Assembly (NCBI GenBank): GCA_944322145.1
Contig: CALUNW010000002.1
Location: forward strand, 186,001 to 250,000
Reading direction: 5' to 3'
Length of the DNA: 64,000 nucleotides
DNA from: an uncultured Atopobiaceae bacterium
GTDB taxonomy: Bacteria > Actinomycetota > Coriobacteriia > Coriobacteriales > Atopobiaceae
The notes under the pieces are model-generated. The model ran no database searches and had not been told where the DNA came from. It saw nothing but the letters and a program-made list of their open reading frames with translations. The translations under genes and the position numbers were made by a program. Within the stretch, counting starts at the first letter, position 1. The number at the start of each line of letters is the position of its first letter. This document shows, piece by piece, positions 34,675 to 43,913 of the stretch.

Positions 34675-35544
34675 CTACTCGCCGAAGGTGTAGCGGATGA
34701 AGCTCATGACCTCGACCTCGTCGCCGAGGGACTTGCCCACGTTCTTGGCGAGCTGGCCGATGGTGAGGGAGCTGTCCTTGACGAACTCCTGCTCGGTGAG
34801 GACGCTCTCCTTGAAGTACTTCTCGAGGCGACCCTGGGCCATCTTCTCCTGGATGGCCTCCGGCTTGCCGGACTCGGCTGCCTGGGCCTTGTAGATGGCG
34901 AGCTCGTGCTCGATCACGTCGGCGGGCACGTCGTCGCGGCGGGCGGCGACGGGCGCGGCGGCGGCGACCTGCATGGCCACGTCGTGAGCGAAGGTCTTGA
35001 ACTCGTCGGCGGCGGCGGTCTCGGCCTTGCCGAGCTTGAAGGTCACGATGTCGGCGAGCTTGCCGCCCAGGTGCACGTAGCTGCCCAGGGCGCCGTCCTC
35101 GGCGGTGACGCGCTGGAAGCGGGCGATCTTCATGTTCTCGCCGATGACGTGGATCATCTCGGTGAGCTCGGCCTCGACGGTGGACTCGCCCATGGCGCAC
35201 GCCTTGAGGGCGTCGACGTCGGCGGGGTCGTTCTCGGCGACGATCTTGGCGAGCTCGAGCGCGAAGCCGGTGAACTTGGGGTTGGTGCCCACGAAGTCGG
35301 TCTCGCAGGTGAGCTCGAGGATGGCGCCGAGCTTGGAGTCCTCGGAGACGTAGGTGGCGATGGTGCCCTCGTTGGTGTCGCGGCCGGCGCGCTTGACGGC
35401 CTTGGCGACGCCCATGGTGCGGAGGATGTCGACGGCCTTGTCGATGTCGCCATCGGCCTCGACGAGGGCCTTCTTGCACTCCATCATCGGGGAGTCGGTC
35501 ATCTCGCGGAGCTGCTTGACGAGGGCGGCGGTAACCTGAGCCAT
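34675..35544 (-). CDS. tsf: Translation elongation factor Ts
   Basis: Guanine nucleotide exchange factor for EF-Tu. The 289 residues contain the N-terminal UBA-like domain (LREMTDSPMMECKKALVEAD), the core signature ELTCETDFVGTN, and the C-terminal region LEKYFKESVLTEQEFVKD in part. It follows rpsB by 29 bases and ends at a strong terminator. Confidence 0.97.
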   Translation of the reverse strand: MAQVTAALVKQLREMTDSPMMECKKALVEADGDIDKAVDILRTMGVAKAVKRAGRDTNEGTIATYVSEDSKLGAILELTCETDFVGTNPKFTGFALELAKIVAENDPADVDALKACAMGESTVEAELTEMIHVIGENMKIARFQRVTAEDGALGSYVHLGGKLADIVTFKLGKAETAAADEFKTFAHDVAMQVAAAAPVAARRDDVPADVIEHELAIYKAQAAESGKPEAIQEKMAQGRLEKYFKESVLTEQEFVKDSSLTIGQLAKNVGKSLGDEVEVMSFIRYTFGE

Positions 35545-35573
35545 GGTGGTTCTCCTCTTCTTAGTGGGTGAAG

Positions 35574-36347
35574 TTACTCGGCAGCGGGGGCCTCGGCCTC
35601 GGCCGGGGCGGCCTCGACGACGGGCTCGGTGGTGCCGGCGGCCATCTCCTCGGCCGTAATCTGCTCCTTGCCGGAGCCGGCGAGGACGGCGTCGGCCGCG
35701 AGCTCGCACATGAGGGAGACGGAGCGGATGGCGTCATCGTTGGCGGGGATGCCGTAGTCGATGACGTCCGGGTCGGAGTTGGTGTCGAGCAGGCTCACGA
35801 CGGGGATGTGGAGACGGTTGGCCTCGCGGATGGCGATCTCCTCGCGCTTGGAGTCGACGACGAAGATGGCCTGCGGAAGCGCGGTCATGGTGCGGGCGCC
35901 GCCGAGGTTGGCCTGCAGCTTGCCGAGCTCCTTGGAGAGGACCGCCTGCTCCTTCTTGGGCAGCAGCGCCATGCGGCCGTCCTCGACCATGGCCTCGAGC
36001 TCCTCCATGCGGGCGATGCGGGAGCGGATGGTCACGAAGTTGGTGAGCATGCCGCCGAGCCAGCGCTGGTTGATGTAGGGCATGCCGCAGCGCTCGGCCT
36101 GGGCCGCGATGGGCTCCTGGGCCTGCTTCTTGGTGCCGACGAACAGGACGGTGCCGCCCTTGGCAGCGGTCTCCTTGAGGAAGGTGTAGGCCTTGTCGGC
36201 GCCGAGCATGGTCTGCTTCAGGTCGAGGATGTAGATGCCGTTGCGCTCGCCGAAGATGTAGGACTTCATCTTCGGGTTCCAGCGACGGGTCTGGTGGCCG
36301 TAGTGGCAGCCGGCGTCGAGCAGGGTCTGGATAGTGATCTTAGCCAT
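35574..36347 (-). CDS. rpsB: 30S ribosomal protein S2
   Basis: The 257 residues include the S2 signatures [46 protein letters not shown] and [18 protein letters not shown] coiled insertion lies between, and an alanine/glutamate-rich tail of about 20 residues ends the protein. The ATG follows AGGAGGTTACC. It is the first gene of rpsB-tsf. Confidence 0.97.
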   Translation of the reverse strand: MAKITIQTLLDAGCHYGHQTRRWNPKMKSYIFGERNGIYILDLKQTMLGADKAYTFLKETAAKGGTVLFVGTKKQAQEPIAAQAERCGMPYINQRWLGGMLTNFVTIRSRIARMEELEAMVEDGRMALLPKKEQAVLSKELGKLQANLGGARTMTALPQAIFVVDSKREEIAIREANRLHIPVVSLLDTNSDPDVIDYGIPANDDAIRSVSLMCELAADAVLAGSGKEQITAEEMAAGTTEPVVEAAPAEAEAPAAE

Positions 36348-36505
36348 GGTAACCTCCTGTGGTTGCTCCTCCGCGCGAGGTCATCCCCGAGACGCCACCC
36401 GGGACCTGGCTAGTTGCCCCGGGCACCACGGCGGGCGGGTCGTCGCGCGTGCGTGATGGTGCCGCGCGGTTACGCGGCATGCCGTGCTTGTGCACAACGG
36501 GAGGC

Positions 36506-36534
36506 AGTATAGCGGCTTCCGGCCTGCTTGTCGA
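36506..36534 (-). promoter_or_regulatory. Promoter of rpsB-tsf
   Basis: On the minus strand TCGACA (36529-36534) and TATACT (36506-36511) are exactly 17 bases apart. This leaves a leader of about 150 bases before the rpsB ATG, long enough for autoregulation by S2, although no known leader fold was identified. Confidence 0.82.
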
Positions 36535-36578
36535 GGGCTTCACGCGCCGCTCATAGGCAGCCTTGCCCTCGCGCGCTC

Positions 36579-36795
36579 GGACCCAAATCCGGATTTGGGT
36601 TCCCGGCGGACACAAATGACGATTTGGGTCCGCGGTGAGGCCGGAAACCCGGGCCGACCGTTCTTATCGATTAATCTCTCAACCCCGCGCTTTACTTCGC
36701 GGCTTGGAAAGGCTCCGAAGGCCGAGAAGAGCGCCTTGCCCCGGACACAAATCCGGATTTGGGTTCCCGGCGGACACAAATGACGATTTGGGTCC
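36579..36795. repeat. P-palindrome cluster with an inverted 111-nt module
   Basis: Part of the 782-base gap between rpsB and xerD, which contains no gene. Palindrome pairs at 36579-36603 with 36608-36631 and at 36743-36767 with 36772-36795 bracket a module (36632-36742) in the opposite orientation to the other three. On the minus strand it reads CTCTTCTCGGCC near its start and ATCGATAAGAACGG near its end, with an internal CCGCG/CGCGG hairpin. Confidence 0.8.
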
Positions 36796-36935
36796 GGAGC
36801 CGGGGGCACTTCTCGGCCTGCGGGGCGCTTTGTAGCGATGCACTAAATTACGAGTGTAAGGTCTTTATCGATAAGAACGATGTGCTCCGGCGGCCTCCAC
36901 AAGGTCGGACACAAATCCGGATTTGGGTCCGCCAG
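36796..36935. repeat. 111-nt module (plus orientation) and closing palindrome
   Basis: The module at 36796-36906 carries GCACTTCTCGGCC and CTTTATCGATAAGAACGA, with a small internal CACT/AGTG hairpin in the same place where the neighbouring module has CCGCG/CGCGG. It is closed by the palindrome at 36907-36930. Confidence 0.8.
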
Positions 36936-37095
36936 GAACACAAATCCAGATTTGTGTCCTCAACCAAGGGAACGTCCGCGACCGGTGATTTTGTCCAAAA
37001 CCGGCCCGCTATTCCCGCCCGTTAGATACCGGGCCAGTTCCGGACGTTTCGGGAGCCCAAACTGTCCAAAACCGGCCCGTTATTCTCGGCCACCC
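36936..37095. repeat. P-E composite repeat behind xerD
   Basis: A palindrome (36936-36959) followed by CTCAAC, a half E element and a full E hairpin (37026-37083; ATACCGGGCCAGTTCCGGAC with a right arm ending CCGGCCCGTTAT). The same series recurs at 43973-44140. It ends about 35 bases before the xerD stop. Confidence 0.75.
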
Positions 37096-37129
37096 CGCCC
37101 TGCCCTGCCTTGTCGCGGCCGTGCCCCCG

Positions 37130-38086
37130 TCACGCGCGCGGGTGGGCGCGGGCGGCGGCGTCGCGCAGGCGCTCCACGGAGAGATGCGTGTACACCTGCG
37201 TCGTCGAGAGGCTCTCGTGGCCGAGCAGCTCCTGGACGCTTCGCAGGTCCGCTCCCCCGCCGAGCAGCTCGGTCGCATAGGTGTGGCGCATGGCGTGCGG
37301 CGTGAGCGCGGGGTCGAGGCCCGCGGCGCGGACGCGGCGCTCGAAGGCGGTGCGCAGCGCGTCGGCGGACATCGGGTTTCCCCGCGTGGAGACGAGCAGC
37401 GCGTCGCTCGCCCGCCGCCCGCGGGCCGCGAGCTCGGGGCGCGCCTCCGCCAGGTAGCGCGCCGCCCAGTCGAGCGCCGTCTCGTAGACCGGGACGATGC
37501 GCTCCTTGGAGCCCTTGCCGAACAGGCGTGCCTGGGCCCGCGCGAGGTCGAGGTCGGCCACGCGCAGTCCCGCCATCTCCGAGACGCGCGCGCCCGTGGC
37601 GTAGAGGAGCTCGAGGAAGCAGCGGTCCCTCAGGCTGACGGGGTCCTCGCCGTCGCAGCTCTCCAGGAGGCGGGTGACGTCGGCGTCGCTCATCGTGCGG
37701 GGCAGGCCGCGGCCGACCTTGGGGCTCGCCACCGCCGCGACGGCGCCGCCGTCGCAGACCCCCTCGCGGCTCATCCAGCGGTAGAGGCCGCGCAGCGCCG
37801 AGAGGTGGCGGTTGACCGTTCGGGAGGAGTACCCCGCGCGCGAGAGATCGGCTAGGTATGAGCGCAGCTCCCGATGCGTGATCGAAAGCGGCCGCACGCC
37901 CTCGCGCGCGGCCCACGAGCAGAACGCGTCAAGGTCGCAGCGGTAGGCCCTCACCGTGTTGGGAGAGAGGTTGCGCACCGTCTGGAGATGCGCGCAGAAG
38001 GCCTCGACCTGACGGCCGAGAAGCCCGAGCTCCCCCGCCCGCTGCCGCGCCTCGGGGGTGATCGCCTCCTCCCCCGGCACGCTCAC
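37130..38086 (-). CDS. xerD: Tyrosine recombinase XerC/XerD family
   Basis: Site-specific recombinase, probably for chromosome dimer resolution. The 318 residues include a SAM-like N-terminal domain (VRNLSPNTVRAYRCDLDAF in part) and the catalytic domain with ATGARVSEMAGL (first Arg), KGSKERIVPV (Lys), HAMRHTYATELL (His-x-x-Arg), LLGHESLSTTQVYTHLS (His and nucleophilic Tyr). The GTG start overlaps the trmFO stop (GTGA). trmFO-xer adjacency argues for the housekeeping Xer rather than a phage integrase; C versus D cannot be separated. Confidence 0.88.
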   Translation of the reverse strand: MSVPGEEAITPEARQRAGELGLLGRQVEAFCAHLQTVRNLSPNTVRAYRCDLDAFCSWAAREGVRPLSITHRELRSYLADLSRAGYSSRTVNRHLSALRGLYRWMSREGVCDGGAVAAVASPKVGRGLPRTMSDADVTRLLESCDGEDPVSLRDRCFLELLYATGARVSEMAGLRVADLDLARAQARLFGKGSKERIVPVYETALDWAARYLAEARPELAARGRRASDALLVSTRGNPMSADALRTAFERRVRAAGLDPALTPHAMRHTYATELLGGGADLRSVQELLGHESLSTTQVYTHLSVERLRDAAARAHPRA

Positions 38087-39414
38087 CCCCGCGCCCCGGC
38101 GAAGAGGTCGGGCCGCGAGGCGACGTAGGCGCCGAGGTCCGCGCGGGCGCGCTCGGCCAGCGCGGCGCGACGCTGCGCCTTGTTGCGCGGGGGGTTCTCC
38201 AGCGGGGGCACCAGGCCGAAGTTGACGTGCATGGGCTGGTAGCCGGTCGTCGCGGGGTCGGTGGCGTAGGCGACGAGCGAGCCGAGCGCGCCGGTGGCGG
38301 GCAGGCGGACGGGCGCGGCGCCCGAAAGGTCTGAGAAGGTGTTGAGCGCGGCGAGCAGGCCGGACGCGATGGCCTCGACGTAGCCCTCCGTGCCGGTGAT
38401 CTGGCCGGCGAGGCGGACGCGCGTCCCGGGGACCGCGAAGGTGCCGTCGAGCGTGTGCGGCGCGTCGACGAACGAGTTGCGGTGCATGACGCCGTAGCGC
38501 AGGAACTCCGCGCCCTCGAGCCCCGGGATCATCCGGAACACGCGGCGCTGCTCCGGCCAGGTGAGGTTGGTCTGGAAGCCGACGAGGTTGTATGCCGCCC
38601 GGGACGCGCTCTCGGCGCGGAGCTGAACGGCCGCCCAGGGGCGCCTGCCGGTGCGCGGGTCCGTGAGGCCCACGGGCTTGAGGGCGCCGAAGCGCAGCGA
38701 GTCGTGCCCGGTCCTCGCGACCTCCTCCACGGGCTGGCAGGCGCAGAAGAGCTCGGCCTGCTCGAAGTCGCGCGCGAGGACGCGCTCCGCCGAGAGCAGG
38801 GCCTCCATGAAGGCGTCGTACTCCTCGCGCCCCATCGGGCAGTTGAGGTAGTCGCCCGTCCCCTCCTCGCCGTAGCGGGACTGCTCGAACACGACGGAGC
38901 GGTCGAGCGACTCGGCGTCGACGATGGGCGCGGCGGCGTCGAAGAAGCTCATCCCCTCCCCGCCCACGACGGAGGAGAGGGCCGAGAAGAGCGCGTCGGA
39001 GCACAGCGGGCCGGCGGCTATGACGCAGGGGCCGTCCGGGATCTCCGTGACCTCCTCGCGCACGAGCTCGATCAGGGGACTTGCCTCGACGCGCTCGGTG
39101 ACGGCGCGGGAGAACGCCTCGCGGTCGACGGCGAGCGCGCCGCCCGCCGGGACCGAGCACGCCCGGGCGATGGGCAAGAGCTCGCAGCCCATGAGGTCCA
39201 GCTCCTCCTTGAGGAGGCCGGCGGCGGTGTCGGGCTTGGTCGACTTGAGGGAGTTGGAGCAGACGAGCTCGGCGAGGCCCTCCCCGTGATGGGCGGGGGA
39301 CTCCTTGGCGGGGCGCTGCTCGAAGAGCCTCACGCGGACCCCTCGTCGTGCGAGCTGCAGGGCGCACTCGCTGCCCGCAAGGCCGCCCCCCACGACCGTC
39401 ACGATCTGCTCCAT
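38083..39414 (-). CDS. trmFO: Methylenetetrahydrofolate-tRNA (uracil-5)-methyltransferase, folate-dependent
   Basis: FAD enzyme that makes T54 in the T loop of tRNA using methylene-THF. The 443 residues show the FAD motif VVGGGLAGSECALQLARRG, LVCSNSLKS with the conserved cysteine, SRYGEEGTGDYLNCPM, LKPVGL and YQPMHVNFGL. The ATG at 39414 has GGGAGGACAGGGC before it; an upstream extension overlaps the dprA gene and was rejected. Confidence 0.95.
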   Translation of the reverse strand: MEQIVTVVGGGLAGSECALQLARRGVRVRLFEQRPAKESPAHHGEGLAELVCSNSLKSTKPDTAAGLLKEELDLMGCELLPIARACSVPAGGALAVDREAFSRAVTERVEASPLIELVREEVTEIPDGPCVIAAGPLCSDALFSALSSVVGGEGMSFFDAAAPIVDAESLDRSVVFEQSRYGEEGTGDYLNCPMGREEYDAFMEALLSAERVLARDFEQAELFCACQPVEEVARTGHDSLRFGALKPVGLTDPRTGRRPWAAVQLRAESASRAAYNLVGFQTNLTWPEQRRVFRMIPGLEGAEFLRYGVMHRNSFVDAPHTLDGTFAVPGTRVRLAGQITGTEGYVEAIASGLLAALNTFSDLSGAAPVRLPATGALGSLVAYATDPATTGYQPMHVNFGLVPPLENPPRNKAQRRAALAERARADLGAYVASRPDLFAGARG

Positions 39415-39517
39415 GCCCTGTCCTCCCGTCAAGCCGTCGTTCTTCTCGCTTTCCCATTGTGCCCCAAGCCGCCCGCGCGGCATAGGGGCGCGGCCGCCCG
39501 ACGCCCCCGCCCCACGC

Positions 39518-40423
39518 TCACGCCAGGTCGCGCTCGCCCAGGAGATACGCGCGCGTGACGGAGTACCTGCCGTCGGGCAGCCGCTCCACCAGCCCGCGCG
39601 CCTCGAAGTCGGTGAGGGTCCTGAGGACCGTGAGGACGCTCTCACCAAGACGGGCGGCGAGGTCGTCGGGCCGCGCGGGTGAGGACACGAGCGCGCCCAT
39701 CACGGGGCCACGGTCTTGTCGCCCTCCCTCCGAGAGGAGGGGCGCGGCTCCGTAGTCCAGCGAGAGCGCGACTGAGAGCGCCTGCTCGTCGGAGATGACG
39801 CGCGCCCCCTCGGCGATGAGCCGGTTCGTCCCAACGGAGGTGGGAGAGAAGATGGAGCCCGGGATGGCGTAGACCGTCCTGCCGAGCTCGGCCGCCGCGT
39901 CGGCGGTAGAGAGGGTGCCCGACCGTGCGCCGGCCTCCGTCACGACGAGCACCTGGGAGAGAGCGGCGATGATCGCGTTTCTACGCGGGAACGCCCAGCG
40001 TCGCGGCCCCGTGCCCCAGCGCTGCTCGGAGATGACGGCCCCGCCCGCCGCGACGGCGCCCTCGAAGACGTCGCGCGAGGACTGGGGGTAGACGACGTCC
40101 GCGCCGCAGCCGGAGACGACGACGGTCCTCCCGCCGGCGCGCAGCGCGGCAGAGCCCGCGGCGTGGTCGCAGCCGAGGGCTCCCCCGGAGACGACCGTTA
40201 TCCCCTGGCCTGCGGCGACGCGCGCCGCCATCTCCGCGATCGCGAGCCCGTAGGGCGTGGCGCGGCGAGCCCCCACGATCGAGAGACAGGGGCCGCGGAG
40301 CGCCTCGGGGTCGCCGAGCCCATAGATGACCTCCGGAGGGCTCCCAAGGTCGAGAAGGGCGTCGGGATAGCCCCTCTCCCCCGCCCGAAGCTCCCATCTC
40401 TCATCCCGCGGCCGGTCAGACAT
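39518..40423 (-). CDS. dprA: DNA-processing protein DprA
   Basis: Loads RecA on incoming single-stranded DNA during transformation. The 301 residues comprise the Rossmann-like domain (IVGARRATPYGL, VSGGALGCDHAAGSAAL, PRRNAIIAALSQVLVVTEA) and a C-terminal winged helix (PDDLAARLGESVLTVLRTL). The N-terminal SAM domain of longer homologues is missing. It begins 11 bases past the comM stop. Together with comM it suggests competence, but no comEA/comEC is in the window. Confidence 0.92.
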   Translation of the reverse strand: MSDRPRDERWELRAGERGYPDALLDLGSPPEVIYGLGDPEALRGPCLSIVGARRATPYGLAIAEMAARVAAGQGITVVSGGALGCDHAAGSAALRAGGRTVVVSGCGADVVYPQSSRDVFEGAVAAGGAVISEQRWGTGPRRWAFPRRNAIIAALSQVLVVTEAGARSGTLSTADAAAELGRTVYAIPGSIFSPTSVGTNRLIAEGARVISDEQALSVALSLDYGAAPLLSEGGRQDRGPVMGALVSSPARPDDLAARLGESVLTVLRTLTDFEARGLVERLPDGRYSVTRAYLLGERDLA

Positions 40424-40434
40424 GGCATCTCCCC

Positions 40435-41922
40435 TCACTCCAGGGCGCGCGACCGGAAGCCGAGCGCCTCCACGACGTCGTCCTCGCTCACGCGCTCGCG
40501 CTGCCCCAGGTCCGCGATCGTCCGGGCCACGCGCGCGACCCTTACGATGGCGCGGCCGCCGAGCGCGAGCCGGTCCGCGAGGCGCTCGAAGGTCGCCTGC
40601 GCTCGCGGCTCGAGCGAGGCGGCCACGGGGTCGTGGGCCTCGCCCTCGCGCGACTCCCTCCAGGCGCGAAACTCGCGCGCCTCGGCGACGAGCCCCGCCA
40701 TCTCCTCCGACCCCATCCCCTCCCCGCCCTGGATGACCTTTGAGGAGCTCGGTCGCGCGACGTCCACGACGACGTCGATGCGGTCTATGAGCGGCCCCCC
40801 GATGCGGGACTGGTACGCCGCGACCTTGGCGGGGGCGCACGTGCACTCGTGGCCGGGGTCCCCGAGGTGCCCGCAGGGACACGGGTTGGCCGCGGCGACG
40901 AGCTGGAAGTCGCAGGGAAACTCGTAGATGTCGTCCACGCGCACGATGCGGACCACGTGGTCCTCGAGCGGCTGCCTCAGCGCCTGGAGCGCGACGCGGG
41001 GGAACTCGGGGAGCTCGTCGAGGAACAGGACCCCCTCGTGCGCGAGCGAGATCTCCCCGGGCGTCACCGGCCGGCCCCCGCCCACCAGCCCCCCGACGGA
41101 GATCGAGTGGTGGGGCGAGCGGAACGGGCGCTCCCCGCGCGAGATCCCCTCGACGCTCTGGCCGGCGACGGAGTGGACGAGAAGCGCCTCGGCCTGCTCG
41201 TCCTCCCCGAGCGGCGGCAGGATAGTCGGAAGCCTGCGGGCGAGCATGGTCTTGCCCGCGCCCGGGGGTCCCACCATCAGCATGCCGTGCCGGCCGGCGG
41301 CGGCGATCGTCATGGCGCGCTTGGCGAGCTCCTGGTCCACGACGTCGGCGAAGTCGAGCCGCTCGCGAAGCTCGAGGTCCTTCTCGCCCGCCCGCGCGGA
41401 CCCCAGGGGAGCAAGCCCGTCGACGCCGCCCCTGAGCTGCGCCAGCGCCCTCACCGCCAGGGCATCGCTCCCCCATCCGCCCGTCAGGTCGCTGTCGGCG
41501 GAGGTGACGAGCCTCAGCCCCTGGTCCTTGGCGAGAAGCGCATAGGCCATGTCCCCGCGCACCGGGCAGACGGAGCCGTCGAGCGCCAGCTCGCCAGCGA
41601 ACAGGGTGTCGTCCGCGACGGACGGGGGGAGCTGGCCGGTCGCGATGAGTATGGCGACGGCTATGGGAAGGTCGAAGGCGGTCCCCGTCTTGCGCATCCC
41701 GCCCGGCGCGAGGTTGATGGTGATGTGGGCGCGCGGCAGCTCGAAGTTGCTCGAGCGCAGCGCGCAGCGAACGCGCGAGCGCGCCTCGAGCACCGCCGTG
41801 TCGGGCATCCCCACGATGTCGAGCCCCGGGATGCCGCCCGAGCTGCTGACCTCCACCTTGACGGGGCGCGCCGTGACGCCCTGCAGCGCCGCGGTCCTCA
41901 CGGTGGCAGACCCGGCGCCCAT
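40435..41922 (-). CDS. comM: Mg-chelatase-like AAA+ ATPase YifB/ComM
   Basis: Hexameric helicase of the ComM family, which extends branch migration in natural transformation. The 495 residues hold the N-terminal ChlI-like domain (VEVSSSGGIPGLDIVGMPD, in part), Walker A GPPGAGKTMLARRL, Walker B VLFLDELPEF, and the cysteine-containing PCPCGHLGD with later cysteines in HECTCAP, which may bind zinc. The ATG shares one base with the yraN stop (TGATG). Confidence 0.93.
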   Translation of the reverse strand: MGAGSATVRTAALQGVTARPVKVEVSSSGGIPGLDIVGMPDTAVLEARSRVRCALRSSNFELPRAHITINLAPGGMRKTGTAFDLPIAVAILIATGQLPPSVADDTLFAGELALDGSVCPVRGDMAYALLAKDQGLRLVTSADSDLTGGWGSDALAVRALAQLRGGVDGLAPLGSARAGEKDLELRERLDFADVVDQELAKRAMTIAAAGRHGMLMVGPPGAGKTMLARRLPTILPPLGEDEQAEALLVHSVAGQSVEGISRGERPFRSPHHSISVGGLVGGGRPVTPGEISLAHEGVLFLDELPEFPRVALQALRQPLEDHVVRIVRVDDIYEFPCDFQLVAAANPCPCGHLGDPGHECTCAPAKVAAYQSRIGGPLIDRIDVVVDVARPSSSKVIQGGEGMGSEEMAGLVAEAREFRAWRESREGEAHDPVAASLEPRAQATFERLADRLALGGRAIVRVARVARTIADLGQRERVSEDDVVEALGFRSRALE

Positions 41923-42431
41923 CAGCTGTCCAGGGAGTAGGCGTTGAAGAGGTGGCGCAGGTGGGCGCCTCCCTCGGGCGCCACGTTGATCGCGATGACG
42001 TCAAAGCAGACGGACGAGACGTCCTGGTGGGAGAAGAGATACGTGAGCGCGCACATGCGATACCGCCTGCGCTTGGCCGCGTCGACGGCGAGCTCGGGTA
42101 TGACGTCATCGCGCTCCCCCTTCGCGAGGCGCGTCTTCACCTCCACGAGAACGACGGCGTCCTCCCGCTCCGGGTCGCGCGCCACGATGTCGACCTCCCC
42201 GTGCATGCAGCGCCAGTTGCGCTCGAGGACCTCCCACTCGCGGCTGACGAGGTGGCGCGCGGCGACCTCCTCCCCGCGCGCCCCGAGCTCCTGAGGCGTG
42301 AGCTCGGTCACCGGCTTGCCGCGCTCCGGGGCCGCCGCCTCATGGGGCGTCGGCTCCGCCGGGACCCCCTGCGGGATGGTGTGCCTGATCTCGTCGCGCG
42401 TGATGCTTGTCGTCGGGTAGTCCAGCTGCAT
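41922..42431 (-). CDS. yraN: YraN family (UPF0102) putative endonuclease
   Basis: Small Holliday-junction-resolvase-fold protein found with comM and rnhB in many bacteria. In 169 residues the core begins ELGARGEEVAARHLVSREWE and carries the nuclease-like residues HGEVDIVARD and VLVEVKTR. About 50 residues precede the core and are unusual. Start ATG at 42431 follows GGAAGGGGCGAG; a downstream start would remove the extension but has no site visible. Confidence 0.88.
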   Translation of the reverse strand: MQLDYPTTSITRDEIRHTIPQGVPAEPTPHEAAAPERGKPVTELTPQELGARGEEVAARHLVSREWEVLERNWRCMHGEVDIVARDPEREDAVVLVEVKTRLAKGERDDVIPELAVDAAKRRRYRMCALTYLFSHQDVSSVCFDVIAINVAPEGGAHLRHLFNAYSLDS

Positions 42432-42611
42432 CGTCTCGCCCCTTCCATCGTCTCGTGATGGGGCGAGCATGACAGAGGGCACGTGCACGAGACTGTCCCC
42501 GACCTGCGCGGGAGCTGCGCGCGAGGTTTGCGCGAGCCGTCACGGGCGGCCCGCCGCGCCGACTGCCCGGGCCGCGACGGGCCGCAGCAAAGTGAGGCCT
42601 CGGGCGGCCTA

Positions 42612-43400
42612 TCAGAAAAGGGTGAGATTCTCCACAAAGTTGCCACAGAAGGAGGCGCGGTGTAGGGGCGTGAGGCCCTTCTCGCGAATCGCGGCGATGT
42701 GCTCGGCAGATCCGTAGCCCTTGCACTCCGCGAGATGGTATCCCGGGTACTCTTCGTCGTAGGCAACCATGAGGGCGTCGCGCGTCACCTTGGCGACGAT
42801 GGAGGCGGCGGCGATGCAGGCGATGCGGGCGTCGCCCTTCACGAGGCACTTCTCGGCAGGATGGGCGTGCACGGGGTTGCCGTCGATGAGGACGCAGTCG
42901 GGGTCGAGGCCGGTGTCGGCGACGGCCTGCGCCATGGCGTGCCTAAGCGACGCCGCCATGCCCACCGCGTCGATGGAGGCGGGCTCGACGTGCGCTATGC
43001 CGATGGCCACGGCGACGTCGGCGATGCGCGCGGCGAGGGCCTCGCGCCGCGCCGGGGTGAGCTGCTTGGAGTCGTTGAGGCCCCAGACGACGGGGTCGTC
43101 GGGAAGGCAGACCGCCGCGACGGTGAGCGGGCCGGCGACGGCGCCGCGCCCGACCTCGTCGACGCCGACGATGACGCCGGGGCCGCCGAGCTCCCGCTGC
43201 AGCGCGTACATGCCCTCGACGCGGGCGCGCTCTAGCTCCTCGCGCTCGATGCGCCTCCGGGCGGAGCGCACCGCTGCGGCGACCTGCTTGCGGGGGTCGT
43301 CGGCGTAGCGCTCCACGAGCGAGCGCGCCTCGTCGAGCGGGGCGTCGGCGAGGGTCGCGGCGATCTCTCGAGCGGTGACGGGGCGCGGGCGGTCGGGCAT
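42612..43400 (-). CDS. rnhB: Ribonuclease HII
   Basis: Removes ribonucleotides from DNA:RNA hybrids. The catalytic domain starts at about residue 76 with VIVGVDEVGRG (D81, E82), continues with LNDSKQLTPARRE, VLIDG and AAASIVAKVTRD. The first 70 residues form a helical N-terminal extension as in longer Gram-positive RNase HII. The 180-base gap to yraN has no further feature. It starts 15 bases past the rplS terminator. Confidence 0.94.
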   Translation of the reverse strand: MPDRPRPVTAREIAATLADAPLDEARSLVERYADDPRKQVAAAVRSARRRIEREELERARVEGMYALQRELGGPGVIVGVDEVGRGAVAGPLTVAAVCLPDDPVVWGLNDSKQLTPARREALAARIADVAVAIGIAHVEPASIDAVGMAASLRHAMAQAVADTGLDPDCVLIDGNPVHAHPAEKCLVKGDARIACIAAASIVAKVTRDALMVAYDEEYPGYHLAECKGYGSAEHIAAIREKGLTPLHRASFCGNFVENLTLF

Positions 43401-43414
43401 GAGGTGCCTCCATA

Positions 43415-43442
43415 CAAGAAGGCCGCCCCCGAGGGGGCGGCC
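43415..43442 (-). terminator. Terminator of rplS
   Basis: On the minus strand a perfect 10-bp stem GGCCGCCCCC/GGGGGCGGCC is followed by TTCTTG. It is 21 bases beyond the rplS stop and just upstream of rnhB. Confidence 0.88.
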
Positions 43443-43463
43443 GGAACGTGCGATGATGTGATG

Positions 43464-43808
43464 CTAGTCGCGCTTCTCGCGGATTCGGGCGGCCTTGCCG
43501 ACGCGGTCGCGGAGGTAGTAGAGCTTCGCGCGACGGACGTCACCGTGACGGACGACCTCGAGCTTGGCGATCTTGGGGCTGTGAAGCGGGAAGGTGCGCT
43601 CGACGCCCACGGAGAAGCTGATCTTGCGGACGGTGAAGGTCTCGCGGGCACCCTCGCCGCTCATGCGGATGACGTCGCCCTCGAAGACCTGCTCGCGGGT
43701 GCGATCGCCCTCGACGATGCGATAGTGGACCTTGACGTGGTCGCCGACCTTGACCGCGGGGATGTCCTCGCGAATCTGCTGACGCTCGATGGCGCGAATG
43801 TAGTCCAT
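43464..43808 (-). CDS. rplS: 50S ribosomal protein L19
   Basis: The 114 residues match L19 throughout, including [20 protein letters not shown] in part, [18 protein letters not shown] and the basic C-terminus [16 protein letters not shown] at 43808 has GAGG seven bases before it; a TTG two codons upstream is too close to that site. Confidence 0.96.
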   Translation of the reverse strand: MDYIRAIERQQIREDIPAVKVGDHVKVHYRIVEGDRTREQVFEGDVIRMSGEGARETFTVRKISFSVGVERTFPLHSPKIAKLEVVRHGDVRRAKLYYLRDRVGKAARIREKRD

Positions 43809-43879
43809 GCTCAAACCTCATTCTTCCTAGAGGTGCCGACGCTCTCGCGAACGACACATAGCTTTACACACAGCGAGTG

Positions 43880-43908
43880 ATTATAGGGCAGGTACAACAC
43901 CTAGACAA
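43880..43908 (-). promoter_or_regulatory. Promoter of rplS
   Basis: On the minus strand TTGTCT (43903-43908) and TATAAT (43880-43885) are separated by 17 bases, one of the best promoters in the window. Confidence 0.9.
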
Positions 43909-43913
43909 GAACC

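Noticed and set aside
36348..36505. Riboswitch in the long rpsB leader
   Set aside because: The leader is about 150 bases, but no known riboswitch core could be recognised; ribosomal-protein autoregulation is more likely.
37130..38086. Phage integrase or genomic-island recombinase
   Set aside because: It is coupled to trmFO and followed by housekeeping genes, the usual place of chromosomal xer genes; no phage genes or attachment-site duplication are seen.
42432..42611. Small gene between yraN and rnhB
   Set aside because: Only short, uncharacteristic frames are present, without ribosome-binding sites or family motifs.
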